Assembly (NCBI GenBank): GCA_963789565.1
Contig: CAWBKX010000002.1
Coordinates: 3,242,431-3,306,430 of the forward strand
Length of the DNA: 64,000 nucleotides
Direction of reading: 5' to 3'
Source: CALAGB01 sp963789565
GTDB lineage: Bacteria > Chloroflexota > Chloroflexia > Thermomicrobiales > Thermomicrobiaceae
Shown: piece after piece, positions 16,941 to 25,294 of the stretch
Layout: each line of letters starts with the position of its first letter
How positions within the stretch are numbered: the stretch's first letter is position 1
The notes under the pieces: generated by a model
What the model saw: the letters and a program-made list of their open reading frames with translations, nothing else
Told to the model about the DNA's origin: nothing
Databases searched by the model: none
Made by a program: the position numbers and the translations under genes

Positions 16941-18719
16941 TTATGGTGCGGCCTCGTCACGGTTGATCCACCAGGTCTCCACGTTCCACCACAATCCTGA
17001 AACAGGTCCAGGCTTGAGACCGTTGACGTAGGAACGACCTGCGTCCACCTCAAAATGGTCGTAGACCGGAATGACCGGGATGTCGCGGTAGATCGAGCGT
17101 TGCGCCGCATACAGGAAGTCGACGCGCGATTGCGGGTCGACCGCGTGGCTCTGACCCACGAATGCTGAATCGACGAGCGCGCTCGTATAGCCCATCACGT
17201 TTCCACCATTCGGATCGTTGGCTGAAGGAATGTTGTGACTGTCAAAACGCCCGACAAAGTGGTCGAGTGCGGAACGCTGGTTTTCGCTCAGAAGCGCGAC
17301 GTCGAACGCACGGTTGGCGAGGATCCCACCGGAGCTCAAGTCACCGTTGAAATCGGACGCTGATACCGCCTGAATTTTGACTTCAATGCCGATTGCCGCC
17401 ATGTCGTCGACGAACGCTTTCTCGATGCGCTGCTCCAGCACAATCTGCGGAGTGTCACCTTGCACTCCCGTGAGGCTGAAGCTCAGTCGCACGCCATCTT
17501 TGGCGCGAACGCCGTCGCTCTGCACCGTCCAACCTGCAACGTCCAGAGCCTGCCGTGCTTCGTTGGGGCTGTAATCGTATGGTTTGAGGTCCGGAACGGT
17601 CCAGCCAGTGTAATCCAACGGGGTGATGGCGATCGACGTTTGACCGTTGAGGAACTGGTCGACGATCTTCTGGCGGTTGAATCCTAAAGTCATGGCGCGA
17701 CGCACTCCGAGCTCGGAAAGCAGCGGGTTGGGTTTGGTTAGATTCTCGGGATCATCGAGATTGATCGCGAGCAACTCTACGCCGCCTGCTTTAGGCGCCA
17801 CGACTTCAGTAACACTCGGGATCTGCCGCAAGTCGATCACCGACGTTTCCGGCAAGTCGACCGCCAGGTCCAGTTCGCCGGTCGAGAGACTTGTCATAAC
17901 TTCCCGCGAATCGCTTACGAAGCGCACCACGATTTTGTCCAGCCGCGCGGCGTCACCGTAGTAATGGTCGTTGCGCTCCATCGTCAACTGATCGCCTTGC
18001 GACCATTTCGAGATCACGAAAGGTCCGCTGCCGATGTGGCCAGAATCCCCATAGTCTGATCGAGCGATTTCGGCAACCGGTACTTCGTCGAAGATGTGTT
18101 GCGGCAGGAGGAATCCGGCGGTCGATTCACTGCCACCCGCGAGAATGGTGTCAGTGAGATCGCCGGTTGGGTGGACAAGTGTGATCGTGGCCGTCAAGTA
18201 GTCGGGACTCATGGCGATGCTGGCGATGTTTGTCCAGCCTTCGCGATCGAGCGCGGGATATGCGGGGTTCGTTACGGTTTTCCAGGTGAAAAAGAAATCG
18301 CGCGCGTCGAGCGACTTGCCGTCAGACCATTCGAGGTTTGATCGGAAATGGAGCACCCAAGTGAGCCCGTCGGCGGAGATGCCGTTGTTGTCGAGCGTTG
18401 GTACGTCGGTGAGAAGCTCCGGTTCGTATGTTCCGTCATCTCGAATGCGGATCATGCGAGTATCAAGCGCGCTCAACGTGTCCAGTGTCGCGGGGCTGTC
18501 GCTCAACGTGAAGTTGAGGACGTCCGGCTCGGCGGGCATTGCCACGACGAGCGTCCCACCCTTTTGTGGTTTGACGGTAGGCGCAGCTGTACCAGGCGTT
18601 GCGGCGCTCGGACTCGATGTTGGCGTCGGTGCGGACGAGTGCACCACACATGCAGGTATCAGCAAGACAAGGCCGAGAATCAACGCGGCCGCTCTCGCCG
18701 ACCGGCGGGAGGAATACAC
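16941..18719 (-). CDS. ABC transporter substrate-binding lipoprotein, family 5, orphan
   Basis: This is a second peptide-type solute-binding lipoprotein. From GTG 18719 (GGAG five nucleotides upstream) the N-terminus is a textbook lipoprotein signal: YSSRRSARAAALILG, then the lipobox LIPAC. A Pro/Ser/Thr linker and GGTLVVAMPAEPDVLNF follow, and the SBP_bac_5 core includes LTWVLHFRSNLEWSDGKSLDARDFFFTW. The frame continues to ATG 18791 and further to 18974, but those starts lack ribosome-binding sites and would bury the signal. No permease or ATPase gene is adjacent, so it either uses a transporter encoded elsewhere or acts as a sensor. Length about 592 aa. Confidence 0.8.
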   Translation of the reverse strand: MYSSRRSARAAALILGLVLLIPACVVHSSAPTPTSSPSAATPGTAAPTVKPQKGGTLVVAMPAEPDVLNFTLSDSPATLDTLSALDTRMIRIRDDGTYEPELLTDVPTLDNNGISADGLTWVLHFRSNLEWSDGKSLDARDFFFTWKTVTNPAYPALDREGWTNIASIAMSPDYLTATITLVHPTGDLTDTILAGGSESTAGFLLPQHIFDEVPVAEIARSDYGDSGHIGSGPFVISKWSQGDQLTMERNDHYYGDAARLDKIVVRFVSDSREVMTSLSTGELDLAVDLPETSVIDLRQIPSVTEVVAPKAGGVELLAINLDDPENLTKPNPLLSELGVRRAMTLGFNRQKIVDQFLNGQTSIAITPLDYTGWTVPDLKPYDYSPNEARQALDVAGWTVQSDGVRAKDGVRLSFSLTGVQGDTPQIVLEQRIEKAFVDDMAAIGIEVKIQAVSASDFNGDLSSGGILANRAFDVALLSENQRSALDHFVGRFDSHNIPSANDPNGGNVMGYTSALVDSAFVGQSHAVDPQSRVDFLYAAQRSIYRDIPVIPVYDHFEVDAGRSYVNGLKPGPVSGLWWNVETWWINRDEAAP

Positions 18720-19033
18720 TGCGGCTCCAAGCGCGAGGAACAGAGAGCCGATCCATGCGCGACGAGTGCGCCCATGACCGACCAGCGCCATCAGACGGAC
18801 GTAGTCTAAGTATAAGAAGCCCTCAATACGCGCGCCAACGCTAACCGGCGCTCCGGCTCTACACATCCATCCAATGGATGAATTGTTGAAGGAACCTGGT
18901 CTCGAGATGCCAGCCGCAATCTCCGGACGGCGCCGCGAAATCGGAACGTCCATGCATTGACCGCTCCTGCGCACGTTGTATCATCTCGCTACGATCGCTG
19001 AAATCATGCCGATAAGCAACGGAGCACGCGGCG
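18720..19033. other. Divergent intergenic region
   Basis: The 314-nt gap separates the orphan binding-protein gene (minus) and the zinc-ribbon protein gene (plus). It holds the plus-strand promoter at 18957-18984. On the minus strand a TATACT box lies near 18810 with no clear -35. I see no gene. Confidence 0.5.
18957..18984 (+). promoter_or_regulatory. Sigma-70-type promoter of the zinc-ribbon gene
   Basis: TTGACC (18957-18962, 5 of 6), a 16-nt spacer and TATCAT (18979-18984, 5 of 6) lie 50 nt before the start codon. Confidence 0.6.
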
Positions 19034-19681
19034 ATGTCTGAATCGAATGTGGCTCCCTCTTCCTCGGATGTCCAGGCTGGACGCCGCTACTACGCATGGG
19101 CACTCGCGCTCTTCGTCGTACTTTTGGTTGGCGGCATTCTGGCCATGATTATCGACAACCACCCGGCAGCCGATGGTAGCTCTGAGTTCGGAACGTTCGG
19201 CGACATTGGATTGGTCGCCTATCTTTGCGTCTATGGTGGACTGATTGCTATCAACTGGCGTGGCTACCTTCGCGCGCTATCGGCGCACAAGTGGCTGAAC
19301 CTGGGTGGCAACCAAGCCGCAGGCTGCATCGTGGCGCTCCTGTTTCTCTTCGTGTTTCCATTTGTTCTCTTCTTTTATCCCTTCGTCGGCGTTTATCAGT
19401 ATGCTCGCGGATTCAGCGATCAGCGCCAACGCTACACGCTGGAGCATCAGAAACACGTGGCCGAGCTCGAAGCCCAGCTCGGAATCCCGCCGATCGTCGA
19501 CGGCGTCTGCCCAAGTTGCGGCAAGCCGCTGCAGGTTGACGCTGAGTTTTGCTCGTTCTGCGGCGCTCGCGTGCAGCCCGAGGTTCGCTCCTGTCCCAAA
19601 TGCGGCACGGTCGCGCTCCCCGGTGCCGAGTGGTGTGCCAAGTGCGGTTCGTCGCTCGCGTCCAATCCAACGCCGGGCTGA
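19034..19681 (+). CDS. Membrane protein with C-terminal double zinc ribbon, function unknown
   Basis: The protein (215 aa) has three hydrophobic segments at roughly residues 22-42, 58-75 and 98-125. A short helical, charged linker follows (about 130-150), then two treble-clef-like zinc ribbons made of four CxxC pairs (CPSC, CSFC, CPKC, CAKC). Such DUF-type zinc-ribbon membrane proteins are common in Chloroflexota and Actinobacteria and have no assigned function. ATG 19034 follows CGGAG. It has its own promoter, is followed by the rpsF leader, and does not clearly belong to an operon. The zinc binding is inferred from the cysteines. Confidence 0.75.
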   Translation: MSESNVAPSSSDVQAGRRYYAWALALFVVLLVGGILAMIIDNHPAADGSSEFGTFGDIGLVAYLCVYGGLIAINWRGYLRALSAHKWLNLGGNQAAGCIVALLFLFVFPFVLFFYPFVGVYQYARGFSDQRQRYTLEHQKHVAELEAQLGIPPIVDGVCPSCGKPLQVDAEFCSFCGARVQPEVRSCPKCGTVALPGAEWCAKCGSSLASNPTPG

Positions 19682-19752
19682 GCAAGGTCAACTCGCAAAG
19701 TGGGCTGTGTCCACACGCGAGTGATCATCTGTGCCTGTTCTCAACTCGATGT

Positions 19753-19758
19753 TATAAT
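19753..19758 (+). promoter_or_regulatory. -10 element upstream of the rpsF operon
   Basis: TATAAT matches consensus at all positions, 137 nt upstream of rpsF. No good -35 is visible at 16-18 nt, so an activator or an alternative contact may help. Confidence 0.45.
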
Positions 19759-19764
19759 CGACCA

Positions 19765-19895
19765 GTTTCCGGCCGATTGAGTTGCCGGTTGCGCCGGGTA
19801 ATACCTCCCGGCTTGTTGCCTTTCTGCGCTGCGTCCAAACCGGATAGCAACGGTCCGGTGGCGAACCAGCGTATACCCAGAGAAAGGGGGAATCG
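19765..19895 (+). ncRNA. rpsF 5' leader, possible S6:S18 autoregulatory RNA
   Basis: The transcribed leader holds a GCCGGG / CCCGGC hairpin (19793-19812) and several CCGG-rich segments. rpsF leaders in many bacteria bind the S6:S18 complex through a hairpin with a conserved CCG element. The position and the CCG content fit, but I could not match the consensus structure by eye, so this is only a candidate. Confidence 0.3.
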
Positions 19896-20483
19896 TTGCG
19901 CGAGTTCCACCGTGCGCCTCGTGGCTACGAATTGATGGTCCTCATCAATCCCGAAATCACCGACGAGGCTCTTACCGCCGCGATCGACGCTGTAAGCGGG
20001 TACATCACGACTCCCGGCGCCGAGATCACCTACATCAAGCGTGATACTCCCTGGGGACGGCGACGTCTCGCGTATCCGATCCAGCGGTTTCGCGATGCTA
20101 CCTATGTTCTCTTCCAGTTTCTCGCATCACCATCGGACCTCACCGACGTCGAGCGCGAGCTGAAGCTGGACGAGCGCATCATCCGTTATCTTCTTGTCCG
20201 GCAAGAGCATCTTCACGTCCCTGAGGACGATGAGGAAGCTACGTCTGAGGGCGGCTCGGCAAGTGCATCGGGTGACGAAGCGGCAGGTGCAGAACCAGCC
20301 GACGATGACGCTAGTTCAAGCGACGATGACGCCGGTTCAAGCGAGAATGATGCTGGTTCAAGCGACGATGAAGCATCAGACGACGACTCAGACGTCGACG
20401 AAGAGTCTGTCGACGATGAAGAGTCCAGCAACGAAGATGATGACGCGAGCGACGAGGATGATGAGTCAGAAAAGTCGGAGTAG
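19896..20483 (+). CDS. rpsF: Ribosomal protein S6 with long acidic tail
   Basis: S6 binds 16S rRNA together with S18 in the platform of the 30S subunit. Residues 1-100 are the S6 domain (YELMVLINPEITDEALTAA, DTPWGRRRLAYPIQRFRDATYVLFQF). Residues from about 108 to 195 are an added tail made almost only of Asp, Glu, Ser and Ala, including three direct 21-nt repeats. Typical bacterial S6 proteins have 95-135 residues, so the tail nearly doubles the length. TTG 19896 follows AAAGGGGG at 5 nt. The order rpsF-ssb-rpsR is the standard bacterial operon; rplI does not follow here. Confidence 0.95.
   Translation: MREFHRAPRGYELMVLINPEITDEALTAAIDAVSGYITTPGAEITYIKRDTPWGRRRLAYPIQRFRDATYVLFQFLASPSDLTDVERELKLDERIIRYLLVRQEHLHVPEDDEEATSEGGSASASGDEAAGAEPADDDASSSDDDAGSSENDAGSSDDEASDDDSDVDEESVDDEESSNEDDDASDEDDESEKSE
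20301..20363 (+). repeat. Three 21-nt tandem repeats in the rpsF tail
   Basis: Units at 20301-20321, 20322-20342 and 20343-20363 encode DDDASSS, DDDAGSS and ENDAGSS. A partial fourth unit follows at 20364. The differences are mostly single substitutions, so the tail grew by in-frame tandem duplication. Confidence 0.85.
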
Positions 20484-20535
20484 CGCACTGGCGGCATAGA
20501 CTGCTCGGCGCGCCCGCTCAGATTGGAGTGTCTAC

Positions 20536-20970
20536 ATGTCTCGGGGTCTCAACAAAATAACGCTGATCGGCAATCTTGGCCGTGACCCTGAAATGCGGTT
20601 CACTCCGAGTGGCAAGCCTGTAACCGATTTCACGCTCGCGGTGAATCGCCGCCGCCGATCGCCAGAGGGCGATCAGGTCGACGAGACTGAGTGGTTCCGG
20701 ATCGTCTGCTGGGATCGATTGGCGGAGATCGCCGATCAGTTTCTCAGCAAAGGGACTCAGGTCTACGTCGAGGGCCGATTCCAATCGCGTCGCTACACTG
20801 GAAACGACGGAACCGAACGGACCTCAAACGAGGTCATCGTGAATGAGTTGATCATCCTTACTCCGCGTGGCGAGCGCGGCAGCACCGGATCCCGCGAGCC
20901 TTCATCGCGGGGCCAGGCGTCGCAGGAGTCAGAGCGCTTCGACGAGGATTTTGACGACGTACCGTTCTAG
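20536..20970 (+). CDS. ssb: Single-stranded DNA-binding protein
   Basis: SSB coats single-stranded DNA in replication, recombination and repair. The OB-fold is complete: LNKITLIGNLGRDPEMRFTPSGKPVTDFTLAVNRR, then TEWFRIVCWDRLAEIADQFLSKGTQVYVEGRFQSR. The C-terminus is a short Ser/Arg-rich linker ending in the acidic, hydrophobic tip DEDFDDVPF, which in this family recruits partner proteins. Length 144 aa. GGAG precedes ATG 20536. It lies between rpsF and rpsR, the usual arrangement. Confidence 0.97.
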   Translation: MSRGLNKITLIGNLGRDPEMRFTPSGKPVTDFTLAVNRRRRSPEGDQVDETEWFRIVCWDRLAEIADQFLSKGTQVYVEGRFQSRRYTGNDGTERTSNEVIVNELIILTPRGERGSTGSREPSSRGQASQESERFDEDFDDVPF

Positions 20971-21017
20971 CGCGACCAGCAGTTTGATGGACGCGCGCCA
21001 ACCTGGAGAGCTGACGA

Positions 21018-21332
21018 ATGTCTGAAGATCGACGAGAATCAAGCCCGCGAGGCCGATCGGACCGAGGCGGTTCGAGCGATCGCCCACGACGACGCTTCGG
21101 TGGCGGCGGTGGCGGTGGACGCTACTATCCGCGCCGCAAGGTCTGCAACTTTTGTATGGACCAGATAGAAATTATCGACTACAAGGACATCGGCCGACTG
21201 CGCCGATATGTCTCCGACCGAGGGAAGATCGAGCCCCGACGCCAGAGCGGGACCTGCGCCAAGCATCAGCGGGCACTCGCCGTCGCCATCAAGCGTGCCC
21301 GCCATGTGGCCCTGGTGTCATTCGCTCAATAA
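21018..21332 (+). CDS. rpsR: Ribosomal protein S18, zinc-type
   Basis: S18 sits next to S6 on the 30S platform. The C-terminal 65 residues are S18 (YKDIGRLRRYVSDRGKIEPRRQSGTCAKHQRALAVAIKRARHVALV). It carries CNFC and CAKH, the four metal ligands of the C+ form of S18. The N-terminal 40 residues are an added Arg/Gly/Ser-rich extension with a run of seven glycines, opposite in charge to the acidic tail of S6 in the same operon. GGAGAG precedes ATG 21018. Confidence 0.95.
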   Translation: MSEDRRESSPRGRSDRGGSSDRPRRRFGGGGGGGRYYPRRKVCNFCMDQIEIIDYKDIGRLRRYVSDRGKIEPRRQSGTCAKHQRALAVAIKRARHVALVSFAQ

Positions 21333-21348
21333 GCACCGTTACTGTCGT

Positions 21349-21425
21349 GGGCAACTCGAATTCATGAGATTCAATGGCACGCCGCGCTCTTGAGCGGTGA
21401 GGCACCGATCCCTGACGAGTTGCCC
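21349..21425 (+). ncRNA. Structured intergenic element between rpsR and the foldase gene
   Basis: GGGCAACTCG (21349-21358) and CGAGTTGCCC (21416-21425) are perfect 10-bp complements closing a 57-nt loop. Inside the loop lie short hairpins (CGCTC/GAGCG and GGTG/CACC). The result could be a multi-branched RNA in the leader of the next gene, or the 3' end of the rpsF operon transcript. No known RNA family was recognised. Confidence 0.45.
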
Positions 21426-21458
21426 AAGAGTGGTTAGCAGAGAGACGAAAGCATCGGA

Positions 21459-22988
21459 ATGTTCGATCGTTTCCGCATTTGGATTGCAACGCTCACCGGG
21501 AGAAGTAGCCCAACTCGTCGCATCTCTCGCCGCGAGCGCGAAGAGTCACAACGGCGCCTCCTGATCATTGGGATTTCGCTCACCGCAATCGTCTTGGTCG
21601 TCGTCCTCTCGGCCGGGGCCTTTTACCAATACATCTATTACCCGGGCCAGGCGCTCGCCGCTGTCAACGGTCAGAAGATCACACGCACCGACTATTGGAA
21701 GGTGCGCAAGATGGACCTGATCAACCAGGCGGCGCAGTATTCTCAGTTTGCCCAATACACCACGGGTGATCAGGCCACTCAGTACCAGACGCTTGCCCAA
21801 CAGGCAGAAGCCCAGCTCAAGACCGTTGAATCGGATTCGATTGACGCCACCACCCTCAAACAGATGGTCGACAACATTGTCGTTTTGAAAGGGCTGTCAG
21901 ACCTGAATTTGTCGATCACGGACACGGAGCTCGACCAATATCAGGCGCAGCAATTTGTCTCGGAACCGATCGGCTCACCCACTCCAACCTTGCCGATCGA
22001 CCCAACGGCTGCCGCCTGGGCCACCGCAACCGCCCAGGAACAGGCAACGGCTTCGGCAGAAGCCTCGGCCACAGCGGCAGCTGCAGCGGCTACTCCAAGT
22101 GCGTCACCGTCCGGAACGGAAACTCCGGCTGCGACAGCGTCCACGACGGCAACTGAGTCGGCAACGGCAGCCGCAACCGGCACGGGCAGCAGTGCGAGCG
22201 CGGCAACGCCGAGCGCCAGCGGATCGCCTTCGGCATCGCCGGAGAGCGGCACGCCGACAGAAGCCGCGACGCCAACCATCTCAGCATCCGACGCGCAGGC
22301 AACCGCTGCAGCGAACTTGCAACAGTACAACGACAACGTTCTCAAGCAGTCCGGGATGAGCATCGCTGACTTCCGGCGTCTCGTCTTGAAGCCGGATCTT
22401 GCGCGCCAGAAGGTCTCGGACAAGCTCCAGGGCGAGGTGCCGACACGGGCTGTCCAGATCCATGCCGAGCACATTCTGGTGGCGACTGAAGATGCAGCCA
22501 ATTCGATCGAGAACACCGATCTGAAGAACAAGAGCTTCGAAGACGTCGCCAAAGCGCAGAGCGCCGACTCCACGACTGCCCCGAACGGTGGCGATCTCGG
22601 TTGGGTCCCTCAGGGGATCCTCACGCCTGAATTCGATAAGGTCGCCTTCGCGCTCAAGGTAGGTGAGGTCAGCCAACCGTTCCAGACCAAGTGGGGTTGG
22701 GAGATCGTCAAAGTCCTCGAACGTGAGGAAGATCGACCAATATCCTCTGAAGTGCTGACCGAACTACGCACCAACAAGACCAATGACTGGCTCGATGCGG
22801 AGCGTGCCAAGGACAATATCGACTGGAACATCGGCGCGGCTATGCCGTCGCCAACACCGGAGACTCAGTTCACGGCGCCGCCGGATGCGCCTCCGACGCC
22901 GACTCCGCTCCCGACGCCAACGCCGACACCGGCGCCGCCCGGCACTCCCGGCGCGGGAACACCCGGCGCTGAGACTCCGACGCCATAG
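21459..22988 (+). CDS. Membrane-anchored parvulin-type peptidyl-prolyl isomerase (SurA/PrsA-like)
   Basis: The protein (509 aa) has one N-terminal membrane segment (residues 28-50, LLIIGISLTAIVLVVVLSAG), so it is anchored with its bulk outside. The region after it (VNGQKITRTDYWKVRKMDL) resembles SurA N-terminal chaperone domains. The parvulin domain is near residues 328-425 (IHAEHILVATEDAA, then GGDLGWVPQGILTPEFDKVAFALKVGEVSQPFQTKWGWEIVKVLERE). A stretch of about 110 residues rich in Ala, Thr, Ser and Pro interrupts the chaperone part, and a Pro/Thr tail ends the protein. It probably helps fold exported proteins. ATG 21459 has only a weak purine-rich site. Confidence 0.82.
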   Translation: MFDRFRIWIATLTGRSSPTRRISRREREESQRRLLIIGISLTAIVLVVVLSAGAFYQYIYYPGQALAAVNGQKITRTDYWKVRKMDLINQAAQYSQFAQYTTGDQATQYQTLAQQAEAQLKTVESDSIDATTLKQMVDNIVVLKGLSDLNLSITDTELDQYQAQQFVSEPIGSPTPTLPIDPTAAAWATATAQEQATASAEASATAAAAAATPSASPSGTETPAATASTTATESATAAATGTGSSASAATPSASGSPSASPESGTPTEAATPTISASDAQATAAANLQQYNDNVLKQSGMSIADFRRLVLKPDLARQKVSDKLQGEVPTRAVQIHAEHILVATEDAANSIENTDLKNKSFEDVAKAQSADSTTAPNGGDLGWVPQGILTPEFDKVAFALKVGEVSQPFQTKWGWEIVKVLEREEDRPISSEVLTELRTNKTNDWLDAERAKDNIDWNIGAAMPSPTPETQFTAPPDAPPTPTPLPTPTPTPAPPGTPGAGTPGAETPTP

Positions 22989-22997
22989 CATCAGCGC

Positions 22998-23022
22998 GGC
23001 ACCTGTCGAACCGGCAGGTGTC
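22998..23022 (+). terminator. Terminator after the foldase gene
   Basis: Arms 22998-23007 and 23013-23022 pair over 10 bp (two G-U pairs) around a 5-nt loop, starting 10 nt after the stop codon. GCTCTTT follows. Confidence 0.65.
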
Positions 23023-23075
23023 GCTCTTTGCGGCGCAGACAAGTTCAATCTCGACGATCCTGACGGGAGATACCG

Positions 23076-23999
23076 GTGAGCGACAACGTAGTCTGCTATT
23101 TCAACAATGACTTCGTGCCGATGAGCGAGGCGAAGGTCGGCGTCATGACGCACGCCTTCAACTACGGTACGGGCTGCTTCGAGGGCATTCGCGCCTATTG
23201 GTCTGCGGATCAGGAGCAGCTTTTCGTCTTTCGGCTCGCCGACCATTTGCGTCGATTCGAGCACAGCCGCAGCGTGCTCATGATCGACTTGCCTTACTCC
23301 ATCGATCGACTGAGCGAGATCTGCGTCGAGCTTCTGCGGCGTAATCAGTTCAAGACAGACGTCTATGTGCGACCGCTGGCCTACAAATCATCGGAGCTTA
23401 TCGGCGTTCGGCTGCACAACCTCACCGACGCCTTCACCATGTTCTCGGTCCCGTTCGGAGATTACGTCGAAACTACTGGCGGTCTCAGCGTCGGAGTAAG
23501 TTCCTGGCGGAGAGTCGATGACAACGCCGCGCCCGCACGCGCCAAGATCACCGGTATCTACATCAACTCCGCGCTCGCCAAAACGGAAGCCGCCTTGAAT
23601 GGATTCGACGAATCGATCATGCTTACCGACGACGGTCATGTGTCAGAGGGCAGCGCCGAGAACATCTTCATGGTTCTTGACGGATGTCTTGTCACTCCGC
23701 CGTCGACTGATAATATCTTGATGGGTATCACGCGCGACACCATCATGACGATTGCCAAAAACGAATTGGGAATCGAGACGATCGAACGGTCGATCGATCG
23801 AAGCGAGCTGTATGGCGCGGATGAACTCTTCATCTGTGGCACCGGCGCGCAGCTTCTACCGGTGATCAAGGTTGACCACCGGCCGATCGGCACAGGCGAA
23901 ATCGGATCTACGACTCAGGCTCTGGTGAAGGCCTACATGGATGTCGTCCACGGCAAGATGGACGCGTATCGGGCGTGGGTTACCCCGGTGTACCAGTAG
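23076..23999 (+). CDS. ilvE: Branched-chain amino acid aminotransferase
   Basis: IlvE transfers the amino group between glutamate and the 2-oxo acids of leucine, isoleucine and valine, a class IV PLP enzyme. The start region MTHAFNYGTGCFEGIRAYWS is the family signature. The PLP lysine is in RAKITGIYINSALAKTEA, and LTDDGHVSEGSAENIFMV and ITRDTIMTIAKNELG are also present. Length 307 aa, normal. GTG 23076 follows GGGAGA. It stands between a foldase and a DUF1648-like gene and is not in an ilv/leu operon. Confidence 0.95.
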   Translation: MSDNVVCYFNNDFVPMSEAKVGVMTHAFNYGTGCFEGIRAYWSADQEQLFVFRLADHLRRFEHSRSVLMIDLPYSIDRLSEICVELLRRNQFKTDVYVRPLAYKSSELIGVRLHNLTDAFTMFSVPFGDYVETTGGLSVGVSSWRRVDDNAAPARAKITGIYINSALAKTEAALNGFDESIMLTDDGHVSEGSAENIFMVLDGCLVTPPSTDNILMGITRDTIMTIAKNELGIETIERSIDRSELYGADELFICGTGAQLLPVIKVDHRPIGTGEIGSTTQALVKAYMDVVHGKMDAYRAWVTPVYQ

Positions 24000-24021
24000 G
24001 TCAACGAACGGGAACATCTCC

Positions 24022-25107
24022 TTGAAGACATCCGCGGCGGGATCAGATATCGCCACGAGATGGCAAGCTGCGGCGTCGCCGGGCGGGCTCATTGGTGTTC
24101 TGGGCATCGTCCTCTCGCTCGTTCTAGCAGGCGGCACGATCGCGCTCATCACGGGGCACACTTCGCTGCCGATACCTGTAGCGATTTCGTGGATCGCGCT
24201 GTTGATCTTCCTGTCACTCGTTGCCGTTCTGGCCTACCTGGTTTACGGCTACGTGACGATCACCTACGAATTTTCTCCGGAGCATCTCAAAATTCGCTGG
24301 GCGAGTGAAGAACACGTCATCAACCTGACCTCAGTCCAGCAGATTCTTCCGGCGGTCGATCGGCTTGGGGATAATCCTGGGCGCTGGCGGCGCTTCTGGA
24401 CCGGCTATTACGTTGGGTCTGAGATCGGCCCGTCTGGCCCGGTCACGATCGTCGCGACCCTGCCGGTGCGGCGCCAGCTACTGATCGTGACCGCGGATCG
24501 TCAGTTCGCCATCTCTCCTGATCGTCCGGTTCTGTTCGTTGAGGAGTATGGACGTTTGCGTCAGGCACTCGATTACGCCACGACCGGCGAATCGAGCAAC
24601 GCCGGCGCGGATGAGAGCGTGCAGCGACTCGCCAAAGCGGGCTGGACCATGCAGTATCCGACGATCAAGCCCGGCATGAAGATGCCTGTCGACTCTCAAA
24701 TTTCGTCCAGCGTTGGGGAACCGCCGGCTCGTCAAGCCCGGCGGGCGCGGTCACGTACCCGCGAGAGTGGGATGCGAACACACGTCCTGAACGACAACAT
24801 CGGCTTGTCGCTACTCGGGTTGACCGTTTTGATGAACGTGGCGATGGTCTTCTTCATCCTTATTCGATATCACAGTTTGCCGCAATCGATCGTGCTCCAC
24901 TGGAACGTGAACGGCGACCCCGACCGCATCGGGTCGGCGCGTGAGATATGGGTGATTCCGATCATTACGGCTCTGGTTGCCATCGCTAATCTCATCCTCT
25001 CCTGGAGCATCGAAAAGTTCGACCGGTTCGCGGCGCGTTTCCTCCTGGCCGCTTCTTGCATGGTGGAAGTCGTCGCTTGGATCGCACTGATCACCCTCAT
25101 TCGGTGA
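24022..25107 (+). CDS. Membrane protein with PH-like and DUF1648-like regions, function unknown
   Basis: From TTG 24022 (361 aa) two N-terminal membrane helices (about residues 20-40 and 48-72) precede a soluble region, starting with YVTITYEFSPEHLKIRWASEEHVINL, that looks like a bacterial PH fold. A disordered Arg-rich linker near residue 240 follows, and the C-terminus has three helices with IVLHWNVNGDPDRIGS, the DUF1648 hallmark seen in SdpI-type immunity proteins. The function is unknown. Stress or peptide immunity is only a guess from the DUF1648 part. The frame is open into ilvE, but the TTG just past the ilvE stop is the more sensible start. Confidence 0.6.
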   Translation: MKTSAAGSDIATRWQAAASPGGLIGVLGIVLSLVLAGGTIALITGHTSLPIPVAISWIALLIFLSLVAVLAYLVYGYVTITYEFSPEHLKIRWASEEHVINLTSVQQILPAVDRLGDNPGRWRRFWTGYYVGSEIGPSGPVTIVATLPVRRQLLIVTADRQFAISPDRPVLFVEEYGRLRQALDYATTGESSNAGADESVQRLAKAGWTMQYPTIKPGMKMPVDSQISSSVGEPPARQARRARSRTRESGMRTHVLNDNIGLSLLGLTVLMNVAMVFFILIRYHSLPQSIVLHWNVNGDPDRIGSAREIWVIPIITALVAIANLILSWSIEKFDRFAARFLLAASCMVEVVAWIALITLIR

Positions 25108-25193
25108 GCACTGACGCGAGACCATACGCCGACGGATCCACGAGCGGGGTTCGCGGAAACGTGGATCTATCGATCAAATCGCCGAATTTCCTC

Positions 25194-25202
25194 TGATATA
25201 AT
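25194..25202 (+). promoter_or_regulatory. Extended -10 promoter of the lipid operon
   Basis: TGA followed by TATAAT (25197-25202, 6 of 6) is an extended -10 element about 90 nt before the CDP-alcohol phosphotransferase start. No consensus -35 is present, as is common for extended -10 promoters. Confidence 0.6.
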
Positions 25203-25294
25203 GACGCGGGCTTCCCGGCATGCGCCGAGCCATCAAAGTTCGCCGATTGGGCTGTGACAGCCGGTCGGCTCGCAACAGGACCAGCGGGAGGGTC

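Noticed and set aside
20301..20373. CRISPR or transposon meaning for the repeats in rpsF
   Set aside because: The 21-nt repeats are in frame and encode the acidic tail, so they are simple coding duplications.
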